This document shows, piece by piece, positions 1-5,715 of a DNA stretch of 12,024 bases; within the stretch, counting starts at the first letter, position 1, and each line of letters begins with the position of its first letter. Under the pieces are notes generated by a model, which ran no database searches, was not told where the DNA came from, and saw nothing but the letters and a program-made list of their open reading frames with translations. Where the stretch lies: positions 1 to 12,024 of the forward strand of contig JBMOPB010000017.1 in assembly GCA_049325055.1 (NCBI GenBank), in the 5' to 3' direction. The stretch comes from BRHc4a sp049325055 (lineage in GTDB: Bacteria; Bacillota; Desulfotomaculia; Desulfotomaculales; Desulfocucumaceae). A program made the translations under genes and the position numbers.

Positions 1-45
1 ATAACAAAAATTACTTATCCTGAAGAGCTTTTTAGGGTCGGAATA

Positions 46-76
46 CAGAATTCAAAGATCCAGAATCCAGAATAAA
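46..76. repeat. CCAGAAT-type short tandem repeat, copy 1
   Basis: Noncoding DNA here contains tandem heptamer-like units (CAGAATT, CCAGAAT, CCAGAAT) followed by AAA. The 19 bases at 58-76 (ATCCAGAATCCAGAATAAA) are repeated exactly at 6958-6976, and a related inverted copy (CTGAATTCTGG...) lies at 161-180 at the end of the biotin carrier gene. It looks like a dispersed intergenic repeat; its function is unknown. Confidence 0.6.
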
Positions 77-108
77 AACCCACTCTTAGCCGGAGCGGCA
101 CCTCCGGC
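72..108 (-). terminator. possible terminator of the biotin carrier operon
   Basis: GCCGGAG at 89-95 pairs with CTCCGGC at 102-108 around a 6-base loop. Read on the minus strand, the hairpin lies 65 bp after the biotin carrier stop codon and is followed, after about nine bases, by TTTTT. The T tract is farther from the stem than usual, so this is a weak candidate. The rest of 1-172 shows no credible gene. Confidence 0.4.
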
Positions 109-172
109 CACAGATTGTCATTGCTTGACGCGCCGGGCTTACGGCATGGAAGTCCGGACTCTGAATTCTGGT

Positions 173-382
173 TTATTCCAGGGTCATTATCACGGTCTCC
201 GGGTTCACCACGTCCCCCGGGGCGGCCTTTATCTCAGCCACCCGGCCGTCGGCGGGGGAATAAATTTTAACAAACATTTTCATGGCCTCAATGGTAGCCA
301 CGGCATCGTTTTTCTTTACCGTGTCGCCGGCACCGACATCCACTGACACCAGTTTTCCAACCATTGGCGCGGTTACGTTCAC
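173..382 (-). CDS. biotin carboxyl carrier protein (gamma-type subunit of a biotin-dependent decarboxylase or carboxylase)
   Basis: This 69-residue protein is almost only a biotinyl domain. The biotin attachment motif EAMKM is at residues 32-36, with Lys35 as the expected biotinylated residue, and the flanks (VTAPMVGK near the N-terminus, SPADGRV after the motif) are typical of the family. It carries the carboxyl group on biotin between a carboxyltransferase and a second active site. It lacks the long Ala/Pro-rich linker of many decarboxylase gamma subunits, so it is a minimal carrier. Translation starts at GTG (380-382), chosen because AGGAGGG lies just upstream at 390-396. The gene starts 17 bp after the carboxyltransferase stop codon, so the two are surely co-transcribed and probably form one complex. 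Confidence 0.9.
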   Translation of the reverse strand: MNVTAPMVGKLVSVDVGAGDTVKKNDAVATIEAMKMFVKIYSPADGRVAEIKAAPGDVVNPETVIMTLE

Positions 383-399
383 GACAGCACCCTCCTATT

Positions 400-1944
400 T
401 TACATATTAATATTTGAGAATTTCCTAAACGGCCTTGCCACAGATTTGTTTTCCAGGAGGTCCAGGGCGTTGCAGATATACTTCCTGGTTTCAGAAGGCA
501 TGATAACGTTGTCGATATATCCCCGCTCGGCGGCGCTGTACGGGTTTTCGTAGAGGTCGCGGTATTCCTTGATCCTGCCGGCCCTTACCTCTGCGGGGTT
601 TTCGGCGTTTTTGATTTCCTTGGCGAATATCACGCTGGCTGCAGTCTCGGCTCCGACGATGGTGACCGTTGCCTCGGGCCAGGCAAACACCAGGTCCGCC
701 CCGGTGTCCTTGCAGCACATCCCCAGGTAGGCTCCGGCGAAAGACTTGCGGATGATCAGCGAGACCTTGGGAACGGTGGCGTCGATATAGGCATACAGCA
801 TCTTGGCGCCGTGCCTGAGTATTCCCTTCCACTCCTCGTAGGGCCCTATCATGAAGGCCGGCGTGTCATGGATGTTGACCAGCGGGATGTTGAAGAGGTC
901 GCAGAACCTGACAAACCTTGCCACCTTGTCAGCGGCGTCACAGTCGATTACGCCCCCCATCCAGTTGGGCTGGCTTGCCACCACTCCGGCGACCCTGCCG
1001 TTGAAGCGGCCGAAGCCGATTATAACGTTCTTGGCGAACATGGGCGATATCTCGAAGAAATAGCCGTTGTCAACAATTTTGTATATTATTTCGTGCATGT
1101 CGTAAGGCATAAGGGTATGCTCAGGCACCAGACCGTCAAGCTCCGGAACCAGCCGCGCGGGGTCGTCCCCGGTATCCACCCGGGCCGGCTTTTCCTTATT
1201 GTTCTGCGGAAGGAGGCTTAAAAGCTCCTTGGTCCTGTCGAGGCAGTCCTTGTCGTCCTCCACCACAATCTGGGTGCAGCCGGACTTGACAGCGTGGGCC
1301 TCCACACCGCACAGCGTTTCCAGGTCAATGTCAATGCCCAGCTGTGTTTTCACGAAGGCGGGTCCGGCAATTCCCATAAACCCGGTTTTTTTGCACTGGA
1401 AGACGAAGTCCTGCATAACCGGGTGGTAGGCCTGGCCGCCAAGGCAGGGCCCCATCAGCAGGGCCAGCTGGGGAATAATCCCTGAAGCCAGGTTCTGGGA
1501 CCTGAAAAGCCAGGCATATGCCTCCAGCGTGTCTATACCTTCCTGCAGGCGGGCGCCGCCGGAATCGTTCATTCCCACAAAGGGAATCCCCATTTCCTTG
1601 GCCATGTCGATTGCCTGGGCAAATTTCTTGCCGTGGTACTCGCCAAAGGTACCGGCCATGGCGGTATAGTCCTCGGCCGCAGCCATAACCATTCTGCCGT
1701 TAACCTTGCCGTAGCCCACAACAACCCCTTCCGCCGGAATTTCCTTTTCGGCCATTCCGAAAGCGGTAATGCGGTGCTTCATAAAGGGTGCTATCTCAGT
1801 GAAAGTGCCGGGGTCAAAAAAGTACTCTATCCTTTCCCTGGCGGTCCACTTGCCGGCCTTTTTCTGGTTGGCCACCGCCTTTTCCCCGCCCATCTTACTT
1901 ATTTTTTCTTTTCTTGCAGCCAGGTCTTCGTAAATTTTCCTCAT
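400..1944 (-). CDS. acyl-CoA carboxyltransferase, decarboxylase alpha-type subunit
   Basis: This 514-residue protein has the two-lobed crotonase-like carboxyltransferase fold of propionyl-CoA carboxylase beta, methylmalonyl-CoA decarboxylase alpha and relatives, and a length normal for that family. Visible motifs are NDSGGARLQEG (126-136) and MGPCLGG (164-170) in the N-terminal lobe, and RKSFAGAYLGMCC (399-411) and AWPEATVTIVGAE (421-433) in the C-terminal lobe. It should move a carboxyl group between an acyl-CoA and the biotin of the adjacent carrier protein. The ATG start has GGAGG just upstream. No biotin carboxylase or membrane beta subunit is encoded in the window, so the direction of the reaction cannot be read from this gene alone. 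Beside the acyl-CoA dehydrogenase, decarboxylation of a product such as glutaconyl-CoA is a plausible role. The family call is firm; the substrate is inferred. Confidence 0.88.
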   Translation of the reverse strand: MRKIYEDLAARKEKISKMGGEKAVANQKKAGKWTARERIEYFFDPGTFTEIAPFMKHRITAFGMAEKEIPAEGVVVGYGKVNGRMVMAAAEDYTAMAGTFGEYHGKKFAQAIDMAKEMGIPFVGMNDSGGARLQEGIDTLEAYAWLFRSQNLASGIIPQLALLMGPCLGGQAYHPVMQDFVFQCKKTGFMGIAGPAFVKTQLGIDIDLETLCGVEAHAVKSGCTQIVVEDDKDCLDRTKELLSLLPQNNKEKPARVDTGDDPARLVPELDGLVPEHTLMPYDMHEIIYKIVDNGYFFEISPMFAKNVIIGFGRFNGRVAGVVASQPNWMGGVIDCDAADKVARFVRFCDLFNIPLVNIHDTPAFMIGPYEEWKGILRHGAKMLYAYIDATVPKVSLIIRKSFAGAYLGMCCKDTGADLVFAWPEATVTIVGAETAASVIFAKEIKNAENPAEVRAGRIKEYRDLYENPYSAAERGYIDNVIMPSETRKYICNALDLLENKSVARPFRKFSNINM

Positions 1945-1990
1945 TTGATATCCTCCTATAAATTCAGGAATTAACCCCTAATCCCCTTTC

Positions 1991-3148
1991 TTACCTGTTC
2001 GCCTTGCGGTACCCGAGGGCGTCATTGGATATTATAACCTTCTGTATGTTGCTGGTGCCCTCCACGATCTGGTACGATTTTGCATCCCGGTAGAACCTGG
2101 CCACGGGGTACTCCTCGGAATAGCCGTACGATCCGTAAATCTTCATGGCATAGTCGGCGCACTTGTTGGCCGCTTCGGCCGCAGCGTACTTGCCCATGGA
2201 TGTCTCCAGGGTGTTGGGAACCCCCTTGTCCTTGAGGGTGGCCGCCTTGTAGACAAGCAGCCTGGCCGCCTCGGCATCCACTATCATCTGGGCGATCATG
2301 TCCTGTATCATCTGGAATTTACCGATGGGCTGTCCAAACTGCTGGCGCTCGTTGCAATACTGCAGCACCGCGTCAATGCATGCCTGGGCCACACCAAGGG
2401 CGCCGGCGGCGCATCCCAGGCGGGTGTCATCAAGCTGGCTCATGCAGATCTTGAAGCCGTCCCCGTCCTTGCCCAGCAGGTTTTCCTTTGGGACACGGAC
2501 ATTTTCAAAGGTCATGGATCCCACAGGAGCCGACCATGTTCCCAGTTTTTCAGTGATAGGCTCCACCGTAACGCCGGGGGACTTGCAGTCCAGAACAAAG
2601 GCCGACATACCCCTTGCTCCCTTACCAGGGTCGGTAATGGCGTACAGAAGCGCCACATCAGCCACCGGGGCGTTGGAGATCCACATCTTGCTCCCGTTTA
2701 CAACGTAGTGGTCCCCGTCCAGAACCGCCCTGGTCTTCATAGAGGCCACATCGGATCCTGCGTCCGGCTCGGTTATGGCAAAGGCGCCCAGCAGGTCGGC
2801 GCTTGCCAGTCCTGGTACATATTTCTGCTTCAGTTCTTCACTGCCGAATTTGAGTATGGTCCTGGCAGGCCCCAGGGCGTTCATGTTGAAGGGGAGGCGC
2901 ATGGAGCTGTGCACCCTTGCAATTTCCTCGGCAATAAGCGTTATGGCGAGGAAGCCCATTTCATTGCCGCCGTACTCTTCCGGTATAACGCAGCCGAAAA
3001 AGCCCAGGTCACCCATTTTTTTCACAAGGTCCCGGCGGAAACGGTGCGCCTTGTCGTCCTGGTCCACCGTGGGTGCGATTTCCTTTACCGCAAAATCCCT
3101 GGCCAACTTCTTTATGTCTTGCAATTCTTCGGTAAGTTCGAAATTCAC
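1991..3148 (-). CDS. acyl-CoA dehydrogenase, possibly a non-decarboxylating glutaryl-CoA dehydrogenase
   Basis: This 385-residue flavoprotein is full length for the family. It contains ITEPDAGSD (125-133), the substrate/FAD region NGSKMWISNAP (151-161), RQQFGQPIGKFQ (268-279) and the C-terminal IVEGTSNIQ (361-369) with the likely catalytic base Glu363. By eye, Arg84 in SSMR aligns with the arginine of glutaryl-CoA dehydrogenases that binds the distal carboxylate (SGYR in the human enzyme), and residue 362 before the catalytic Glu is Val rather than Tyr. A Tyr-to-Val change at that site is reported as the key feature of the non-decarboxylating enzyme of Desulfococcus. The start is GTG (3146-3148), chosen for the GGAGGG at 3155-3160. 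It is the first gene of the operon with the carboxyltransferase (46 bp gap) and lies about 69 nt downstream of the predicted sigma-54 transcription start. The family is certain; the substrate is inferred. Confidence 0.9.
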   Translation of the reverse strand: MNFELTEELQDIKKLARDFAVKEIAPTVDQDDKAHRFRRDLVKKMGDLGFFGCVIPEEYGGNEMGFLAITLIAEEIARVHSSMRLPFNMNALGPARTILKFGSEELKQKYVPGLASADLLGAFAITEPDAGSDVASMKTRAVLDGDHYVVNGSKMWISNAPVADVALLYAITDPGKGARGMSAFVLDCKSPGVTVEPITEKLGTWSAPVGSMTFENVRVPKENLLGKDGDGFKICMSQLDDTRLGCAAGALGVAQACIDAVLQYCNERQQFGQPIGKFQMIQDMIAQMIVDAEAARLLVYKAATLKDKGVPNTLETSMGKYAAAEAANKCADYAMKIYGSYGYSEEYPVARFYRDAKSYQIVEGTSNIQKVIISNDALGYRKANR

Positions 3149-3227
3149 AGTTTTCCCTCCCGTAAATTGTTTTTTACTCCCTTCCCCGGATTGGTTTTCA
3201 AGGAGTATTTGTTAAATCACTAAGACA

Positions 3228-3243
3228 AGCAAAAAAAGTGCCA
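3228..3243 (-). promoter_or_regulatory. sigma-54 (-24/-12) promoter of the acyl-CoA dehydrogenase operon
   Basis: On the minus strand the sequence reads TGGCAC-TTTTT-TTGCT, an exact match to the core sigma-54 consensus TGGCAC-N5-TTGCW with the required spacing between GG and GC. Transcription would start near 3217, giving a leader of about 69 nt before the GTG start. Transcription from such a promoter requires an ATP-using enhancer-binding activator; none is encoded in the window. Confidence 0.75.
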
Positions 3244-3323
3244 CTCTTAGCAGGCGGTCCTGAGAGGTTAAAAAACCTGCATTTTTTATCCCATGCCAAA
3301 GATCGCAACACACAGGGCTATAT

Positions 3324-3349
3324 GCAATGCTGCATCGCCGATGCATTGC
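3324..3349. promoter_or_regulatory. dyad element 1, probable upstream activating site
   Basis: GCAATGC (3324-3330) and GCATTGC (3343-3349) are inverted copies, and they flank an inner dyad GCATC-GCC-GATGC (3332-3344). The centre is about 120 bp upstream of the predicted sigma-54 start, a normal distance for an enhancer-binding protein site. The same arms recur in the dyad at 3398-3429. Activator binding is inferred. Confidence 0.5.
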
Positions 3350-3397
3350 TACATTAGTCACATTAACCAACCATATAGTACGGACAATTGTAATGAC

Positions 3398-3429
3398 GAA
3401 ACGGCAATGCAATAACGCATTGCCGTTTC
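3398..3429. promoter_or_regulatory. dyad element 2, probable upstream activating site
   Basis: This is a perfect 13-bp inverted repeat, GAAACGGCAATGC at 3398-3410 and its complement at 3417-3429, around AATAAC. It has no T tract on either side, which argues against a terminator. Its centre is about 195 bp upstream of the predicted sigma-54 start, and it shares the GCAATGC/GCATTGC arms with the dyad at 3324-3349. Confidence 0.55.
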
Positions 3430-3458
3430 TATTAGCCTCTGCCCAAGACGTTTGACCA

Positions 3459-3488
3459 TAAAAAAGACCCCGAGGGCATCGAGGTCTT
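3459..3488 (-). terminator. terminator of the CotF-like coat gene
   Basis: AAGACC (3464-3469) pairs with GGTCTT (3483-3488), extended by CGA/TCG past one mismatch. On the minus strand the hairpin is followed directly by TTTTTTATGG. It lies 36 bp after the coat gene stop codon and separates that gene from the sigma-54 control region. Confidence 0.75.
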
Positions 3489-3524
3489 GATGATTTTTCA
3501 TGCTTGGTTTGATCAGGTTTTATA

Positions 3525-4247
3525 TCATGAAAACTGCCTTGGGGGATTGCCCTGCTGCAGTCCGGCCTGGTAATTCCACTGAACTCCCGCCGGGTGCTGC
3601 TGAACGCCGGAGACATTTTGCTGCATTCCTGCAAGAGTCTGCTGGGCCCCGGGGTAATTTTGAGCCCCCTGCTGCTGCATATGGTTTATAAAGTTTCTCG
3701 GAACCTCCGGTGTCTGGTAAAACCCCCTCTGAACCATGTAATTGAAAATCTCGTAGGCCATGTCCATGCGGGTGCGGGCCGAATTTGACAGCAGATTCCG
3801 CAAATGCGGCTCGGCGCTCTCCAGCGCCGCAGTGGTAGCCCTGCCGGCAATGCACTTGTGGAACAGCAAGGCCCCCTGGGCGATGGTGCGGTCATTTATA
3901 GTCCTTGACCTGACCTGGGCCTGGGGCTGGTTCTGGCCGGTCTGCTGTATGCCGAACTGTATGTTTGCATTTCCCTGCATCCCGGGCATTGCTGACATTG
4001 CCCCCCCCTGGTTCGCCGACATATCGGACTGTATCCTGGGGACACTGGTTGTATCAAGGCCATGGGCCTGCATAACGCTTAACTCGTGGTTGTATTCATC
4101 CACAAGATGGCGCTGCTGGTTTTCCAGTATCTGCCTCAGGCTTGGATCCTGGCAGTGATTGATGTAGTCCGTGAAGTGATCAATCATGCACGAGGAATCC
4201 CTGAGCATTTCAAACATTTCCACGGCTTCACGCATACCAAACTTCAT
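3525..4247 (-). CDS. CotF-like spore coat protein
   Basis: This 240-residue protein has an N-terminal helical part (about 1-62), a Gln/Met/Gly-rich linker (about 70-112), a coat F-type helical domain (about 115-183, beginning TINDRTIAQGALLFHK and including AALESAEPHLRNLL and MDMAYEIFNYM), and a low-complexity Gln-rich tail. The tail (about 199-232) repeats a loose unit of [AG]-G-[MV]-Q-Q. Coat F proteins belong to the spore coat or exosporium of Bacilli and Clostridia, so this indicates a spore former. The ATG start is preceded by GGAGGG about 10 bases upstream, and a clear terminator follows. It appears to be transcribed alone. I saw no convincing sporulation sigma-factor promoter upstream. 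Assignment rests on the domain pattern recognised by eye. Confidence 0.75.
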   Translation of the reverse strand: MKFGMREAVEMFEMLRDSSCMIDHFTDYINHCQDPSLRQILENQQRHLVDEYNHELSVMQAHGLDTTSVPRIQSDMSANQGGAMSAMPGMQGNANIQFGIQQTGQNQPQAQVRSRTINDRTIAQGALLFHKCIAGRATTAALESAEPHLRNLLSNSARTRMDMAYEIFNYMVQRGFYQTPEVPRNFINHMQQQGAQNYPGAQQTLAGMQQNVSGVQQHPAGVQWNYQAGLQQGNPPRQFS

Positions 4248-4310
4248 AATTGGCCAACCCTCCGTACAAGTTTATTGTGTTCACCAGTTTTATTCTTCCA
4301 CATATTTTTA

Positions 4311-4334
4311 TAAAAAATCCCTGTTTGCCCGGAT
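4311..4334 (-). terminator. weak terminator after the small acidic ORF
   Basis: AAATCC/GGATTT can form a 6-bp stem around a 10-base loop. On the minus strand it is followed at once by a T run (GGATTTTTTATAAAAA). It lies about 20 bp beyond the stop codon of the small minus-strand ORF and upstream of the coat gene. The stem is short and AT-rich, so confidence is low. Confidence 0.35.
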
Positions 4335-4355
4335 TTCTCTATACCAAAGCCTTTA

Positions 4356-4568
4356 TCAGTACCCGTAAAAGTTATGGTACATTATGTGATGATCAAATTC
4401 CTCAACATTTTCGACTTCTTCCGGCTTATCCTCCTGAAAGCCGTCATCCCCCGGTTCATCCAGGTTATACAGATCTTTTTCCTCCCTGGCCAAAATTCCA
4501 CCCCCTTTACCCTCTGCATACACCTCATCTTGCATTTGCTGTTTTTCATATTTTTTGTTAAAATACAC
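4356..4568 (-). CDS. small acidic hypothetical protein
   Basis: I do not recognise this protein. From GTG at 4566-4568 it would have 70 residues; from ATG at 4533-4535, 59. The GTG is preferred because GGTGAA lies about six bases upstream, while the ATG has no ribosome site. The C-terminal half is very acidic and hydrophilic (YNLDEPGDDGFQEDKPEEVE) and ends in a His/Tyr-rich stretch (DHHIMYHNFYGY), a composition unlike random translation. A weak hairpin with a T run follows the stop codon. Its 5' end overlaps the promoter of the divergent DUF155-like gene. It could be a small spore or stress protein, but no function can be assigned, and it may still be a chance ORF. Confidence 0.4.
   Translation of the reverse strand: MYFNKKYEKQQMQDEVYAEGKGGGILAREEKDLYNLDEPGDDGFQEDKPEEVENVEEFDHHIMYHNFYGY
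4536..4564 (+). promoter_or_regulatory. sigma-A-like promoter of the DUF155-like gene
   Basis: TTGCTG (4536-4541) and TAAAAT (4559-4564) are separated by 17 bases of T-rich DNA. Transcription would start near 4571, about 22 nt before the ATG at 4593. This supports the 4593 start over any upstream start in the same open frame. Confidence 0.5.
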
Positions 4569-4592
4569 AAAAAATTCACCGGGAGAGGTCAG

Positions 4593-5657
4593 ATGCACAA
4601 TTATTTTTTCCTTTATAGAATTTTCGACGTGGCCGGGGAAATACGGCTGGACACGGTGGAAAAACTGCTTTCCCAGATAAAGCCCACCTCCAGGATGAAA
4701 CTTTCCCGGGTAAAACCCAAATCCATAAACATTCCCAACCCCCCGGTTACGGTGGAACTGGGGGAAGAAAGCCGTCTTTTTTACGAACAGCAGTATACGG
4801 TAAATTACTACGCCAGGGTATATGACCTGGGGGTAATAAGCATAACCATGCGAATCTGCATCCCGCCGGAATATGATTACAGCCGGATACACACCCTGGC
4901 GGTCAACCTGTACTATGACGAGAACCTGGAGGAGATTTTTGAGCAAAAGCTTGCCACAATAAAAAAGACTCTCATGGAAGCGATGATCAAGCCCGAAAAC
5001 ACAGGGTTTGTTGAGGAATACACCATATACTATTTCCACAAATGGGATAACTCCTGGGACCCCACCCCCCTGCTCCTTGCCGAAACAGAACCTTTAAGCG
5101 AACAGGTCAGGCGGGACGTTCTCAATAACTCTTTTTCATACGGGAAAGACGACCTTGCGGTCATTACCTGGGACTCGGCGCTGGTCTACGACCCCACGGG
5201 CAGCGCAGATATTCCGGACCTGCTGGAGTTTGCCAACTCCCAGCTCCTGGAGCTGCGGTATTACGACGACCTGCTTTCCATGGAAATGAACAAAATGTAC
5301 GACGCCCTGGAAGATGCCGAAACCATTGCCCGCTACCGGCGCCGCGGACATTACCGGAGAATAATGAACAGGCTGGCCGAACTGGTAATCGATATAAGCG
5401 AGATTACGGAGCGCATCCACAACTCCCTCAAACTTACCGAGGACGTTTTTTACGCCAGGGTTTACGGTTCCGCCCTGAACATATTCAGGACCAAGGCATG
5501 GGCGGAAAGCATAGAGAGAAAGATAACCATCATACAGCAGAACTACACCCTGCTGAGCAATGAAATCACCACCCAGCAGTCCACCCTTCTGGAAGTGGCC
5601 ATAGTGCTGCTGATCATGCTGGAAGTGGTGCTGGCCCTCGGCGGCTTTTTTGAGTAA
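4593..5657 (+). CDS. DUF155 / RMND1-family protein with C-terminal membrane anchor
   Basis: This 354-residue protein matches the DUF155 (RMND1/Sif2/YagE) pattern by eye. It has a variable N-terminal half, then a block including LAVITWDSALVYDP (188-201) and DLLEFANSQLLELRYYDDLL (209-228), a long charged helical region (about 229-325), and one hydrophobic helix near the C-terminus (about 333-351). The family is widespread and poorly understood; the mitochondrial member RMND1 is needed for mitochondrial translation, and the bacterial role is unknown. The expected topology is a cytoplasmic body tethered by the C-terminal helix. The open frame extends upstream to 4374, but that extension is hydrophobic nonsense; ATG 4593 follows GGGAGAGG at 4581-4588 and a fitting promoter. 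It is the first gene of a likely three-gene operon. Confidence 0.7.
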   Translation: MHNYFFLYRIFDVAGEIRLDTVEKLLSQIKPTSRMKLSRVKPKSINIPNPPVTVELGEESRLFYEQQYTVNYYARVYDLGVISITMRICIPPEYDYSRIHTLAVNLYYDENLEEIFEQKLATIKKTLMEAMIKPENTGFVEEYTIYYFHKWDNSWDPTPLLLAETEPLSEQVRRDVLNNSFSYGKDDLAVITWDSALVYDPTGSADIPDLLEFANSQLLELRYYDDLLSMEMNKMYDALEDAETIARYRRRGHYRRIMNRLAELVIDISEITERIHNSLKLTEDVFYARVYGSALNIFRTKAWAESIERKITIIQQNYTLLSNEITTQQSTLLEVAIVLLIMLEVVLALGGFFE

Positions 5658-5715
5658 ACAGTGTTTGTATAAGGGTTAAGTATCCCCTGTGGTTTAAAAA
5701 CGGAGGATTGCATTT

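Larger units (their letters stand above)
3149..3524. other. 376-bp noncoding control region
   Basis: No credible gene lies between the coat protein stop codon and the dehydrogenase start. The stretch holds, in minus-strand order, the coat gene terminator, two dyads with shared arms, an A/T-rich segment (about 3268-3292), the sigma-54 element, and a leader with a GGAGGG ribosome site. Short ORFs crossing it have no ribosome sites and unnatural composition. Confidence 0.7.

Noticed and set aside
811..1221. 136-residue plus-strand ORF opposite the carboxyltransferase
   Set aside because: It is antisense to a well-supported gene, has no ribosome site and shows no recognisable domain; one of many such shadows.
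3265..3287. AGGTT-AAAA-AACCT followed by ATTTTTT, a plus-strand terminator
   Set aside because: No plus-strand gene precedes it, and the stem is only five base pairs; more likely part of the A/T-rich promoter-upstream DNA.
3398..3429. The perfect 13-bp dyad as a terminator
   Set aside because: There is no T run on either side, a genuine terminator for the coat gene already lies just before it, and its arms recur in a second dyad nearby, which fits a binding site better.
3212..3634. 140-residue minus-strand ORF crossing the control region
   Set aside because: It spans the terminator, both dyads and the sigma-54 element, lacks a ribosome site, and overlaps the coat gene in another frame.
4374..4592. 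Upstream extension of the DUF155-like reading frame, starting at ATG 4374
   Set aside because: The translated extension is a run of hydrophobic residues unlike the family, it would cross the predicted promoter, and ATG 4593 has a good ribosome site. The extension also mirrors the acidic minus-strand ORF.
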